DNA of 64,000 nucleotides from DASUFZ01 sp035541475 (GTDB lineage: Bacteria > Myxococcota_A > UBA9160 > SMWR01), in NCBI GenBank assembly GCA_035541475.1, contig DATKND010000064.1:1-64000 (forward strand), read 5' to 3'. Below are positions 44,532 through 52,882 of this stretch, piece by piece; position 1 is the first letter of the stretch, and every line of letters starts with the position of its first letter. Under the pieces are notes generated by a model that was given only the letters and a program-made list of their open reading frames with translations, ran no database searches and was not told the DNA's origin. The translations under genes and the position numbers were made by a program.

Positions 44532-45572
44532 TTGGCCGCCGACCTGCCGCACGCGCTCGTGCTCGACGACGGCGAGCTCGGCGACGTGCGCGACACCCTG
44601 GCCGCGATCGGCGTGCGCTGGTCCGACGTGGCAGACTCCGCCCGAGAGGTGCCGCTCCTCGTCACCACCGCCGCGCGCGCGAAGGCGCTGGTCGAGACGG
44701 GCCCGGCGCCGCGACACCATCTCCACCTGGTCGTGACCGACCCGCAGGACGGCCCGCTCGTCGGCGTGCCCTGCGACTTCGCGGTGCAGCGCCCCGTCGC
44801 CCCGGCGGTGCTGCGGCTGCTCGCCGAGCGCGCGAGCTACGAAGGGCCCGAGCGACGGCGCACCTTGCGCGTCGCGATCGGCTCGGCGGTCGAGGTCGGG
44901 ATCGGCGACGAGACCCGCGACGCGATCCTCGCGCAGGTCTCGGCCAGCGGCTGCGGACTCGTCGCCGGAGCACCGCTCGAGCCGGGATCGCGCATCGCGA
45001 TCCGCGTGCCGTCCGAGCTGACCTCTCCGCGCCGGCTGACCTTGCGCGGCCGCGTGCTCGGCGCGCGCCGCACGACGACCGCGGATGGCGAGACGTGGGA
45101 CGTCTCGATCGGGTTCGATCCGCTGGCGCTTCCCGACCGCGTGACCTTGCGAGCGCTGATGGCGGGGCAGCCGGTCGACTTCCGCCCGCGCGGCGACGCC
45201 GGTCCCGACGAGGCCGGTCCGACCGGCCGGCCCCCGCGGCGGCGCCGACTCGGCTCGGCGGCCAGCGGATCGCGCGTCGTGATCGCGCGCGATCTCTCGG
45301 CTCGCGGTCTGCGGGTCGAGCGCGATCCCCTGCTGCGCGAGGGCGACGAGGTGACGGTCACCTTGCACGGCGGCGGCGACGCCCCGCCCGTCAGCCTGCT
45401 CGCGTCGGTGCGCATCGGCGGCGGAGGCACGCACTGGTTCCTCGCCTTCACGGAGCTCGCGCCCGATACGGAGGCCGCGCTCGCGAAGCTGCGCGAGTCC
45501 GTCGCCGGACTCGGCGCGGCCGACGGCGCCGAGGCCCCGGGCTTCCTGCTCGCGGAGCTCCGAGCTCGCTAG
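44532..45572 (+). CDS. PilZ-domain protein with tandem PilZ-like modules
   Basis: 346 residues. The N-terminal 100 residues resemble a degenerate response-regulator receiver (L-V-L-D-D-G-E and no phosphoacceptor context). A PilZ domain begins with the c-di-GMP motif R108-R-R-T-L-R113 and has the usual beta strands; a second PilZ-like module after about 225 starts R-P-P-R-R-R-R-L and includes A-R-D-L-S-A-R-G-L-R, the second c-di-GMP motif. So it probably binds c-di-GMP and may control motility or surface polysaccharide. TTG start at 44532, preceded by AAAGGAG. A simpler relative is at 54347-55084. A stem-loop element begins 17 nt after the stop. Confidence 0.75.
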   Translation: MAADLPHALVLDDGELGDVRDTLAAIGVRWSDVADSAREVPLLVTTAARAKALVETGPAPRHHLHLVVTDPQDGPLVGVPCDFAVQRPVAPAVLRLLAERASYEGPERRRTLRVAIGSAVEVGIGDETRDAILAQVSASGCGLVAGAPLEPGSRIAIRVPSELTSPRRLTLRGRVLGARRTTTADGETWDVSIGFDPLALPDRVTLRALMAGQPVDFRPRGDAGPDEAGPTGRPPRRRRLGSAASGSRVVIARDLSARGLRVERDPLLREGDEVTVTLHGGGDAPPVSLLASVRIGGGGTHWFLAFTELAPDTEAALAKLRESVAGLGAADGAEAPGFLLAELRAR

Positions 45573-45588
45573 CAAATGCGGTGAGGAC

Positions 45589-45652
45589 GCGGGCGAGGCA
45601 GAGGCGCCGAGGAGGAACAGATGGCCGCCGCAGGCGCCTCTGCCTCGACCGC
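45589..45652 (+). repeat. stem-loop element, copy 1 (invariant 24-nt loop)
   Basis: Left arm 45594-45608 (CGAGGCAGAGGCGCC) pairs exactly with 45633-45647; four further pairs (45589-45592 with 45649-45652) extend the stem beyond one G-A mismatch. The 24-nt loop at 45609-45632 begins GAGGAGGAACAG and ends ATGGCCGCCGCA. The identical loop, on the other strand, occurs in copy 2 (60660-60725), where the inner stem differs but still pairs. Located between the PilZ stop (45572) and the hydrolase start (45721). No T-tract follows, so it is not a standard terminator. Confidence 0.85.
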
Positions 45653-45720
45653 AGTCACTCCGCAGCCGCCGGAGGCGGCTTGCGCTAGAAGTCGCCGCGC
45701 TTGCTCGAGGAGAGGAGCGC

Positions 45721-46623
45721 GTGAGCGACCGCGTCGACACCGTGCCGCGTTGGTTCCGCGACGCGATCGCGGTTCCGGCCGAAGATCGCGAGATCGAGGT
45801 CGAGGGCTGCCGGATCCACTACCTCGCCTGGGGCGCGAGCGGCCGCCCGGGGCTCGTCTTCGTCCACGGCGGCGCCGCCCACGCCCACTGGTGGAGCTTC
45901 GTCGCACCGCTCTTCCTGTCGGAGTACCGTGTCGCGGCGCTCGACCTCTCGGGACACGGCGACAGCGGCCGGCGCGAGGGCGGCTACCCGCGCGAGACGT
46001 GGGCCCGCGAGGTGCGCGCCGTCGCGACCGACGCCGGCTTCGACGGGCCGCCCATCGTGGTCGGCCACAGCATGGGAGGCTTCGTCGCGATCACCGCGGC
46101 GGCCGCCTTCGGCGAGCAGCTCGCGGGCGCCGTGATCCTCGACTCGCCCGTGCGTCGCCCCGACCCCGAGGCCGTCGAGGGAGCGCACGGAAAGTCGTTC
46201 CGCAACCCGAAGATCTACCCGGACGTCGACACCGCGCTGAAGCACTTCCGCACCGTGCCGGATCAGCCGTCGTCGCTGCCGTTCATCCTCGACTACGTCG
46301 CGCGCCGCTCGCTGATGCGCGTGCCGGGCGGCTTCACCTGGAAGTTCGATCCGCTGATCTTCCGGCGCGAGACCCCGCGCGCCTCGCACGAGTTGCTGCC
46401 GCAGGTGCGCTGCCGCGTCGCACTCTTCCGCAGCGAGCACGGGCTCGTCACGCCCGACATCGGTGAATTCATGTACGAGCTGCTCGGGCGCAACGCGCCC
46501 GTGATCGAGATCCCCGAGGCCTGGCATCACATGATGCTGGACCAGCCGCTGCTGCTCGTGACCGGGCTGCGCACGCTGTTCGCGGACTGGGAGCACTCGG
46601 TGCCGCTCGCGCGCCGCGCCTGA
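45721..46623 (+). CDS. alpha/beta hydrolase
   Basis: 300 residues, classical alpha/beta hydrolase. V-F-V-H-G-G-A at 46-52 forms the oxyanion region, the nucleophile elbow is G-H-S117-M-G-G, L-D-L-S-G-H-G-D-S-G precedes it, and the last catalytic His is in E-A-W-H-H-M-M. The group includes haloalkane dehalogenase-, epoxide hydrolase- and esterase-like enzymes, and the precise reaction is not evident. GTG start at 45721. The stop overlaps the ATG of the next gene by one base (TGATG), so they are translationally coupled. Confidence 0.88.
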   Translation: MSDRVDTVPRWFRDAIAVPAEDREIEVEGCRIHYLAWGASGRPGLVFVHGGAAHAHWWSFVAPLFLSEYRVAALDLSGHGDSGRREGGYPRETWAREVRAVATDAGFDGPPIVVGHSMGGFVAITAAAAFGEQLAGAVILDSPVRRPDPEAVEGAHGKSFRNPKIYPDVDTALKHFRTVPDQPSSLPFILDYVARRSLMRVPGGFTWKFDPLIFRRETPRASHELLPQVRCRVALFRSEHGLVTPDIGEFMYELLGRNAPVIEIPEAWHHMMLDQPLLLVTGLRTLFADWEHSVPLARRA

Positions 46624-47852
46624 TGGCGGCGCGCCGCGCGCTCGCGGCCCTCGCCACCGCGGTCGCCACGCTCGTCTCCATCGAGCTGCTGCTCTTCGCC
46701 GCGGAGCGCGCGAGCGGTCGCGTCGCCGCGCTGTTGCACGGCACGTCGCGGGCGCTGCCCGACGCGCGGCTCGGCTCGCGGCCGAACCCCGCGCTCCCCG
46801 ACGCCGACGCCGCGGGCTGGCGCAACGCCGCGCGACCGGCGCAGGTCTTCACCGTCGCAATCGGCGACTCGCAGACGTACGGCGACGAAGTCGCGCGCGA
46901 CGAGGCGTGGCCGCAACGCCTGGCCGCGCTCACCGGCCGCAGCGTCTACAGCATGGCGCTCGGCGGCTACGGGCCCGTCGAGTACGAGCGCCTGATGCCC
47001 GAGGCGCTCGCGCTCTCGCCGCAGCTCGTGCTCGTCGGGCTCTACGCGGGGAACGACTTCGCCGATGCGTATCTGAGCGCCTATCCGCGCGCGCTCGCGC
47101 CGGAGCTTCGCAGCGAGGACGCCGCGGTCGTCGCGCGCTGCGACGCGCTCGAGCGGCGCGGCGAGCTGAAGGACGCGTGGGAGCACACGCAGGATCTGGT
47201 GAAGGCGCGGCGCTTCCCGCTTCTCTCGCGCTGGCTCGAGCCGATCGGAGAGCGCTCGCGCCTCGTCGCGCTCTTCGGCGCCGCAGGAAGCGCGCTCTTC
47301 GCGAGAGAGCCGCAGCAAGCACCGGAACGCGTCGACTTCGACACCTTGCGCGCGCGCGCCGAGGCGGCCGGCGCGCACTGGCTGCTGCCCTTCGCGCGCG
47401 GCGATCTCTCGACCGTGTTCACGCCCGCCGCGCGCCTCGCGCTGGTCGACACGAGCGACGCGCGCATCGAGGAGGGCGTGCGCATCGCGCTGCAGGAGAT
47501 CCGGCGCATGGCGGAGCAGTGCGCGGGACGTTGCCGCCTGGCGGTCGTGGCGATCCCGACCAAGGAGCGCGTCTTCGCCGCCTTCCTCCACGCGAGCGGC
47601 GCGGCGCTGCCGCGCGCGTTCGCGGAGCTCACCTTGCGCGAGAACCTGCTGTGGGAGCGCGTGCGCCGCGCGCTCGAGAGCGACCGAATTCCGCTGGTCG
47701 ACACCTTGCCGCGACTGCGCGCCGAGCTTGCCGCCGGACGCAATCCCTACCTCGGCGACTGGAACGGGCATCCCGACGCCGCAGGCAACGAGGCGATCGC
47801 CGAGGCCGTGCGAGCCTCGGGACTCCTCGGCGCGCGCGAGGGCGCTGGTTGA
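46623..47852 (+). CDS. SGNH hydrolase-like protein with N-terminal anchor
   Basis: 409 residues: N-terminal hydrophobic helix (about 7-27), then an SGNH fold with G-D-S83-Q-T-Y-G at 81-87, Y-A-G-N144-D145 and the C-terminal D-W-N-G-H-P-D-A-A-G-N, the D-x-x-H block. A large helical insertion lies between 160 and 300. This resembles AlgX/AlgJ/DHHW-type acetyltransferase-like proteins that act on exported polysaccharides, though catalytic identity is not certain. A distant relative is at 8060-9340. ATG overlaps the preceding hydrolase by 1 nt; lipA begins 36 nt after its stop. Confidence 0.75.
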   Translation: MAARRALAALATAVATLVSIELLLFAAERASGRVAALLHGTSRALPDARLGSRPNPALPDADAAGWRNAARPAQVFTVAIGDSQTYGDEVARDEAWPQRLAALTGRSVYSMALGGYGPVEYERLMPEALALSPQLVLVGLYAGNDFADAYLSAYPRALAPELRSEDAAVVARCDALERRGELKDAWEHTQDLVKARRFPLLSRWLEPIGERSRLVALFGAAGSALFAREPQQAPERVDFDTLRARAEAAGAHWLLPFARGDLSTVFTPAARLALVDTSDARIEEGVRIALQEIRRMAEQCAGRCRLAVVAIPTKERVFAAFLHASGAALPRAFAELTLRENLLWERVRRALESDRIPLVDTLPRLRAELAAGRNPYLGDWNGHPDAAGNEAIAEAVRASGLLGAREGAG

Positions 47853-47887
47853 CGCGCCCGCGAGGCGCGGGAAGACTCGCGGAAGTC

Positions 47888-48820
47888 ATGGCACGCGACG
47901 ACAGGGCGTCGGCGCCCGCACGCAAGCCCGATTGGCTGCGCGTCCGCTTCGCCGAGACGCCGGAGCTGCAGCAGACGCGCGCGCTGATGCGGCGCCTCCG
48001 CCTCGCGACGGTGTGCGAGGAGGCCGCGTGCCCGAACCTCCACGAGTGCTGGTCGCAGCGCCACGCGACGGTGATGGTGCTCGGCTCCGTGTGCACGCGC
48101 GCCTGCGCATTCTGCAACGTCGCGACCGGGCGACCGCAGGCGGTCGATGCAGGAGAGCCCGCGCGGCTCGCCGACGCGGTCGCCGCACTCGGCCTGCGCC
48201 ACGTGGTCGTCACCTCGGTCGACCGCGACGACCTCGCCGACGGCGGCGCCTCGCATTTCGCGGCCTGCATCGAGGCGATCCGCACGGCCGCGCCGCGCGC
48301 CACGATCGAGGTGCTGACGCCGGACTTCCGCCACAAGCCGGGCGCGATCGAGACGGTCGTCGCCGCCGGGCCCGACGTCTACAACCACAACATCGAGACG
48401 GTTCCGCGCCTGTACCGCCGCATCCGGCCGGGCGCGAGCTTCGAACACTCGGTTCAGCTTCTCGCGCGCGTGAAGGAGCTCGCGCCGCGGAGCTTCACGA
48501 AGTCGGGACTCATGGTCGGGCTCGGCGAGGAGCCGGACGAGGTGCTGCGCGTGATGGACGCGCTGCGCGAGGCCGACGTCGACTTCCTGACCATCGGCCA
48601 GTATCTCCGCCCGACTCCGCGCCACGCGGAGGTCGTGCGCTACGTGACTCCGGACGAGTTCGAAGCGTTGGCGTCCGAGGCGCGCGCACGGGGCTTCCTG
48701 CTCGTGGCCTCCTCTCCGCTCACGCGCTCCTCGTACCACGCCGATAGGGATTTCCAACGCCTGCGGAGCGCGCGCGCCCGCCTCGATGCGCCGCCGGCGG
48801 AGGCCGCGAGTCCGACATGA
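47888..48820 (+). CDS. lipA: lipoyl synthase
   Basis: 310-residue radical SAM enzyme that inserts two sulfurs into octanoyl-lysine. The auxiliary cluster Cys43, Cys48, Cys54 and the SAM cluster Cys69, Cys73, Cys76 are present, with the R-S-S-Y-H-A C-terminal motif whose Ser ligates the auxiliary cluster. ATG at 47888. It overlaps aceE by 4 nt (ATGA), so lipoylation of the E2 subunit made two genes downstream is coupled to its synthesis. The octanoyltransferase LipB is not in the window. Confidence 0.96.
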   Translation: MARDDRASAPARKPDWLRVRFAETPELQQTRALMRRLRLATVCEEAACPNLHECWSQRHATVMVLGSVCTRACAFCNVATGRPQAVDAGEPARLADAVAALGLRHVVVTSVDRDDLADGGASHFAACIEAIRTAAPRATIEVLTPDFRHKPGAIETVVAAGPDVYNHNIETVPRLYRRIRPGASFEHSVQLLARVKELAPRSFTKSGLMVGLGEEPDEVLRVMDALREADVDFLTIGQYLRPTPRHAEVVRYVTPDEFEALASEARARGFLLVASSPLTRSSYHADRDFQRLRSARARLDAPPAEAASPT

Positions 48821-51477
48821 GCGACGAGATCGACGACGTCGACCCCGACGAGACGCGCGAGTGGCTCGATGCGCTCGAGTCCGTGCTCGAGCAGGAAGGC
48901 GCCGAGCGCGCGCACTTCCTGATCGAGGCGCTGATCGACAAGGCGCGGCGCAAGGGCGTGCACCTGCCGCACCGCGCGACCACCGCCTACCTCAACACGA
49001 TCCACCCGACCGACGAGGAGAAGGCGCCCGGCGAGCCCGGCCTCGAGTACCGCATCCGCTCGATCATCCGCTGGAACGCGCTCGCGATGGTGGTGCAGGC
49101 CAACGCGAGGAGCTCCGAGCTCGGCGGCCACATCGCGAGCTTCGCCAGCGCCGCGACACTCTACGACGTCGGCTTCAACCACTTCTTCCACGCGCCGACG
49201 GAGGACTTCGGCGGCGACCTCGTCTACATCCAGGGCCACTCCTCGCCGGGCATCTACGCGCGCGCCTTCCTCGAGGGCCGTCTCGACGAGGCGCGGCTGC
49301 GCCGCTTCCGGCGCGAGGTCGGCGGCGGCGGTCTCTCGTCGTATCCGCACCCCTGGCTGATGCCCGACTTCTGGCAGTTCCCGACGGTGTCGATGGGACT
49401 CGGCCCGATCCTCGCGATCTACCAGGCGCGCTTCATGCAATACCTGCACAACCGCGGCCTGATCGACGCGACCGACCGACACGTGTGGGCGTTCGTCGGC
49501 GACGGCGAGATGGACGAGCCGGAGTCGCTCGGCGCGATCGGGCTCGCCGCGCGCGAGAAGCTCGACAACCTGATCTTCGTCGTGAACTGCAACCTCCAGC
49601 GCCTCGACGGGCCCGTGCGCGGCAACGGCAAGATCATCCAGGAGCTCGAGGGGACGTTCCGCGGCGCCGGCTGGAACGTGATCAAGGTGATCTGGGGCGA
49701 CCGCTGGGATCCGCTGCTGGCCAAGGACAAGAAGGGCCTGCTGCTGCGCCGCATGGAGGAGGCGGTCGACGGCGACTACCAGAACTACAAGGTGCGTGGC
49801 GGGGCCTACACGCGGGAGCACTTCTTCGGGAAGTACCCCGAGCTGCTCGAGATGGTCGCCAACATGACCGACGACGACATCTGGCAGCTGAACCGCGGCG
49901 GCCACGACCCGCAAAAGATCTACGCCGCCTACGCCGCCGCGACGCGCCACGAGGGCCAGCCGACCGTGATCCTCGCCAAGACGGTCAAGGGCTACGGCAT
50001 GGGCGAGGCCGGCGAGGGCCAGAACATCACCCACCAGCAGAAGAAGATGGGCGAGGAGTCGCTGCGGGTCTTCCGCGACCGCTACCGCATCCCGATCCCG
50101 GACGAGCAGCTCGCGGACGCGCCCTTCTACACGCCCTCCCCCGACAGCCCGGAGATCCGCTACATGCACGAGCGTCGCAAGGCGCTCGGCGGCTACCTGC
50201 CGACGCGCGCGCCGGTCGCGACCTCGCTCGAGATCCCGCCGCTCGACGCCTTCAAGACGCTGACCGAGGGCTCCGGCAAGCGAGACATCTCCACGACCAT
50301 GGCCTTCGTGCGCCTGCTGACCGCCCTGTGTCGCGACAAGAACCTCGGCCCGCGCGTGGTGCCGATCGTTCCGGACGAGGCGCGCACGTTCGGCATGGAG
50401 GGCCTCTTCCGCCAGCTCGGCATCTACGCCGCCGAGGGTCAGCTCTACGAGCCGGTCGACCACGACCAGGTCATGTACTACCGCGAGGACCGCAAGGGGC
50501 AGATCCTGCAGGAGGGGATCAACGAGGCCGGCGGGCTCTCGTCGTTCATCGCCGCCGGCACTTCGTACGCGAACCACGGCATCCAGATGATCCCCTTCTT
50601 CATCTTCTACTCGATGTTCGGCTTCCAGCGCGTCGGCGACCTGATCTGGGCCGCGGGCGACTCGCGCACGCGCGGCTTCCTGCTCGGCGGCACCTCCGGC
50701 CGCACGACACTCTCGGGTGAAGGGCTCCAGCACCAGGACGGACACAGCCACCTGCTGGCGTCGACCGTCGCGAACTGCGTCGCGTACGACCCGACCTTCG
50801 CCTACGAGCTCGCGGTGATCGTCCACGACGGACTGCGGCGGATGTGCTCGGAGCGGGAGGACGTCTTCTACTACATCACCGTGATGAACGAGAACTACCA
50901 CCACCCGCCGCTGCCGGAGGACGCGATCCCCGGCATCCTGAAGGGCCTCTACCCGCTCTCGCAGGGCCCCGCCGATGCGCGTCAGCGCGTGCAGCTGCTC
51001 GGCTCGGGCACCATCCTGCGCGAGGTGATCGCGGCCGCGGAGCTGCTGCACTCGGACTGGGGCGTCGCGGGCGACGTGTGGAGCGCGACCAGCTTCACCG
51101 AGCTTCGCCGCGAAGGGCTCGCAACCTCGCGCTGGAACCGGCTCCACCCGGAGGAGACGCCGCGCCAGAGCTACGTCGCGGCGCAGCTCGGCGCGCGTCG
51201 CGGACCGGTCGTCGCGGCGAGCGACTACATGAAGACCTTCGCCGATCAGATCCGGGCCTTCGTGCCGGGTCGCTACGTCGCGCTCGGCACGGACGGCTAC
51301 GGGCGCTCGGATCTGCGCGCGGTGCTGCGGCAGCACTTCGAGGTCGACCGACACTCGATCGTGGTTGCCGCGCTGAAGGCGCTTGCCGACGACGGCGCGC
51401 TGCGCCCGGAGGTCGTGAGACAGGCGATCGAGAAGTACGACATCGATCCCGAGCGCATCGACCCCTCGAAGGCCTGA
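48817..51477 (+). CDS. aceE: pyruvate dehydrogenase E1 component, homodimeric type
   Basis: 886 residues, the length of E. coli AceE (887). It decarboxylates pyruvate with thiamine diphosphate and passes the acetyl group to the lipoyl arm of E2. The TPP motif G-D-G-E-M-D-E-P-E-S-L through N-L-I-F-V-V-N-C-N is at about 229-265, the conserved H-G-I-Q-M-I-P and the second-half pyrimidine-binding region follow. ATGA overlap with lipA upstream; aceF begins two bases after the stop. The homodimeric E1 is the gammaproteobacterial type, distinct from the alpha2-beta2 PDH of mitochondria and Gram-positives. Confidence 0.96.
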   Translation: MSDEIDDVDPDETREWLDALESVLEQEGAERAHFLIEALIDKARRKGVHLPHRATTAYLNTIHPTDEEKAPGEPGLEYRIRSIIRWNALAMVVQANARSSELGGHIASFASAATLYDVGFNHFFHAPTEDFGGDLVYIQGHSSPGIYARAFLEGRLDEARLRRFRREVGGGGLSSYPHPWLMPDFWQFPTVSMGLGPILAIYQARFMQYLHNRGLIDATDRHVWAFVGDGEMDEPESLGAIGLAAREKLDNLIFVVNCNLQRLDGPVRGNGKIIQELEGTFRGAGWNVIKVIWGDRWDPLLAKDKKGLLLRRMEEAVDGDYQNYKVRGGAYTREHFFGKYPELLEMVANMTDDDIWQLNRGGHDPQKIYAAYAAATRHEGQPTVILAKTVKGYGMGEAGEGQNITHQQKKMGEESLRVFRDRYRIPIPDEQLADAPFYTPSPDSPEIRYMHERRKALGGYLPTRAPVATSLEIPPLDAFKTLTEGSGKRDISTTMAFVRLLTALCRDKNLGPRVVPIVPDEARTFGMEGLFRQLGIYAAEGQLYEPVDHDQVMYYREDRKGQILQEGINEAGGLSSFIAAGTSYANHGIQMIPFFIFYSMFGFQRVGDLIWAAGDSRTRGFLLGGTSGRTTLSGEGLQHQDGHSHLLASTVANCVAYDPTFAYELAVIVHDGLRRMCSEREDVFYYITVMNENYHHPPLPEDAIPGILKGLYPLSQGPADARQRVQLLGSGTILREVIAAAELLHSDWGVAGDVWSATSFTELRREGLATSRWNRLHPEETPRQSYVAAQLGARRGPVVAASDYMKTFADQIRAFVPGRYVALGTDGYGRSDLRAVLRQHFEVDRHSIVVAALKALADDGALRPEVVRQAIEKYDIDPERIDPSKA

Positions 51478-51479
51478 CC

Positions 51480-52880
51480 GTGGCGACGCGCGACGTCCAG
51501 CTGCCGGACATCGGCGATTTCGAGAACGTCGACGTCGCCGAGGTGCTCGTCAAAGTCGGCGACGTGGTCGCGGCCGAGCAGTCGCTGATCGTGCTCGAGA
51601 GCGACAAGGCCAGCATGGAGATCCCGTCGCCCTTCGCGGGCCGCGTCGTCGAGATGAAGGTCTCGGTGGGCGACCAGGTGAGCGAGGGCGCGCTGATCGC
51701 GCGGATCGAAGTGGAGCAGACCGCGGCAGCCGGACCGTCCGAAGCGCCGGCGAAGGCGCCGGACGCGAAGGAGGAGGCGCCTCCGGTCGCGAAGCCGGCG
51801 CCCGCGCCGGCACCCCCGCCGGCGCCGAGGCGCGCCCCCGCCGCGCCGATCGCACCTTCGGTGATGGAGGACCACCAGGGCACCGTCGCGCCGATCACCT
51901 CGTCGGTCGTCGAGGACCGCGAGGGCGTCGAGGTCGTGCCGCTGCCCGCCGCGCTCGTGCCCGCGGCCGAGCTGCGCGCCCACGCGAGCCCCTCCGTGCG
52001 CCGCCTCGCGCGCGAGCTCGGCGTCGATCTACGACTCGTCGCCGGCACCGGCCGCAAGGCGCGCATCCAGAAGGAGGACGTCCAGGGCTACGTCAAGAGC
52101 ATGATCGTGAAGGGCACGTCGGCGGGCGTGCCGATCGCGGGCGTGGCGGTGGCCGCGCCGCTGAAGTTCGACTTCTCGCAGTTCGGCCCGACGGAGGTCG
52201 AGCCGCTGAACCGCATCCGCAAGCTCTCGGCCGCGAACCTGCATCGCAGCTGGGTGTCGGTCCCGCACGTCACGCAGTTCGAGGAGGCCGACATCACCGA
52301 GCTCGACGGCTTCCGCCGCGAGATGAAGGCCGAGGCCGAGGCGCGCGGCATCAAGCTGACCTTCCTGCCCTTCGTGCTGAAGGCCTGCGCGCATCTCTTG
52401 AAGGAGCTGCCGCACTTCAACGCCTCGCTCGACCACCTCGGCGAGAACCTGATCCTGAAGCGCTACGTGAACGTCGGCGTCGCGGTCGACACGCCGAACG
52501 GCCTGGTCGTGCCGGTCGTGCGCGACGCCGACCAGAAGGGCCTCTACGAGATCGCGGCCGAGCTGATGGACATCTCGTCGCGCGCGCGCGAGCGCAAGCT
52601 CCGGCCCGGCGACCTGCAGGGCGGCAGCTTCAGCATCTCGAGCCTCGGCGGCATCGGCGGCACCTTCTTCACGCCGATCGTGAACCATCCGGAGGTCGCG
52701 ATCCTCGGCGTCGGCCGCATGGACTGGCGGCCCGTCTGGCGGGACGGCGCCTTCATCCCGCGCCTGCTGCTGCCGCTCTCGCTCTCCTACGACCACCGCG
52801 TGATCGACGGCGCCGACGGCGCGCGCTTCGCGACGCGGCTCTCGCAGATCCTCTCCGACTTGCGCCGGCTGATCCTCTGA
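51480..52880 (+). CDS. aceF: pyruvate dehydrogenase E2, dihydrolipoyl acetyltransferase
   Basis: 466 residues with a single N-terminal lipoyl domain (lipoyl Lys43 in E-S-D-K-A-S-M-E-I), a Pro/Ala linker (about 80-150), the E3/E1-binding peripheral domain (S-P-S-V-R-R-L-A-R-E-L-G-V-D-L) and the catalytic domain ending in Y-D-H-R-V-I-D-G-A-D-G with the active-site His and Asp. Gammaproteobacterial AceF often has two or three lipoyl domains; one is enough for function. GTG start at 51480, two bases after the aceE stop. The lpd ATG begins two bases after its stop. Confidence 0.95.
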   Translation: MATRDVQLPDIGDFENVDVAEVLVKVGDVVAAEQSLIVLESDKASMEIPSPFAGRVVEMKVSVGDQVSEGALIARIEVEQTAAAGPSEAPAKAPDAKEEAPPVAKPAPAPAPPPAPRRAPAAPIAPSVMEDHQGTVAPITSSVVEDREGVEVVPLPAALVPAAELRAHASPSVRRLARELGVDLRLVAGTGRKARIQKEDVQGYVKSMIVKGTSAGVPIAGVAVAAPLKFDFSQFGPTEVEPLNRIRKLSAANLHRSWVSVPHVTQFEEADITELDGFRREMKAEAEARGIKLTFLPFVLKACAHLLKELPHFNASLDHLGENLILKRYVNVGVAVDTPNGLVVPVVRDADQKGLYEIAAELMDISSRARERKLRPGDLQGGSFSISSLGGIGGTFFTPIVNHPEVAILGVGRMDWRPVWRDGAFIPRLLLPLSLSYDHRVIDGADGARFATRLSQILSDLRRLIL

Positions 52881-52882
52881 CC

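Noticed and set aside
45589..45652. Rho-independent terminator after the PilZ gene
   Set aside because: The loop is 24 nt, no T-run follows and an identical loop occurs elsewhere in the opposite orientation.
45621..46466. Long open frame starting at the ATG in the loop of stem-loop copy 1
   Set aside because: It overlaps the alpha/beta hydrolase in another frame, is Arg/Ala-rich and has no conserved features; the hydrolase has a full catalytic motif set.
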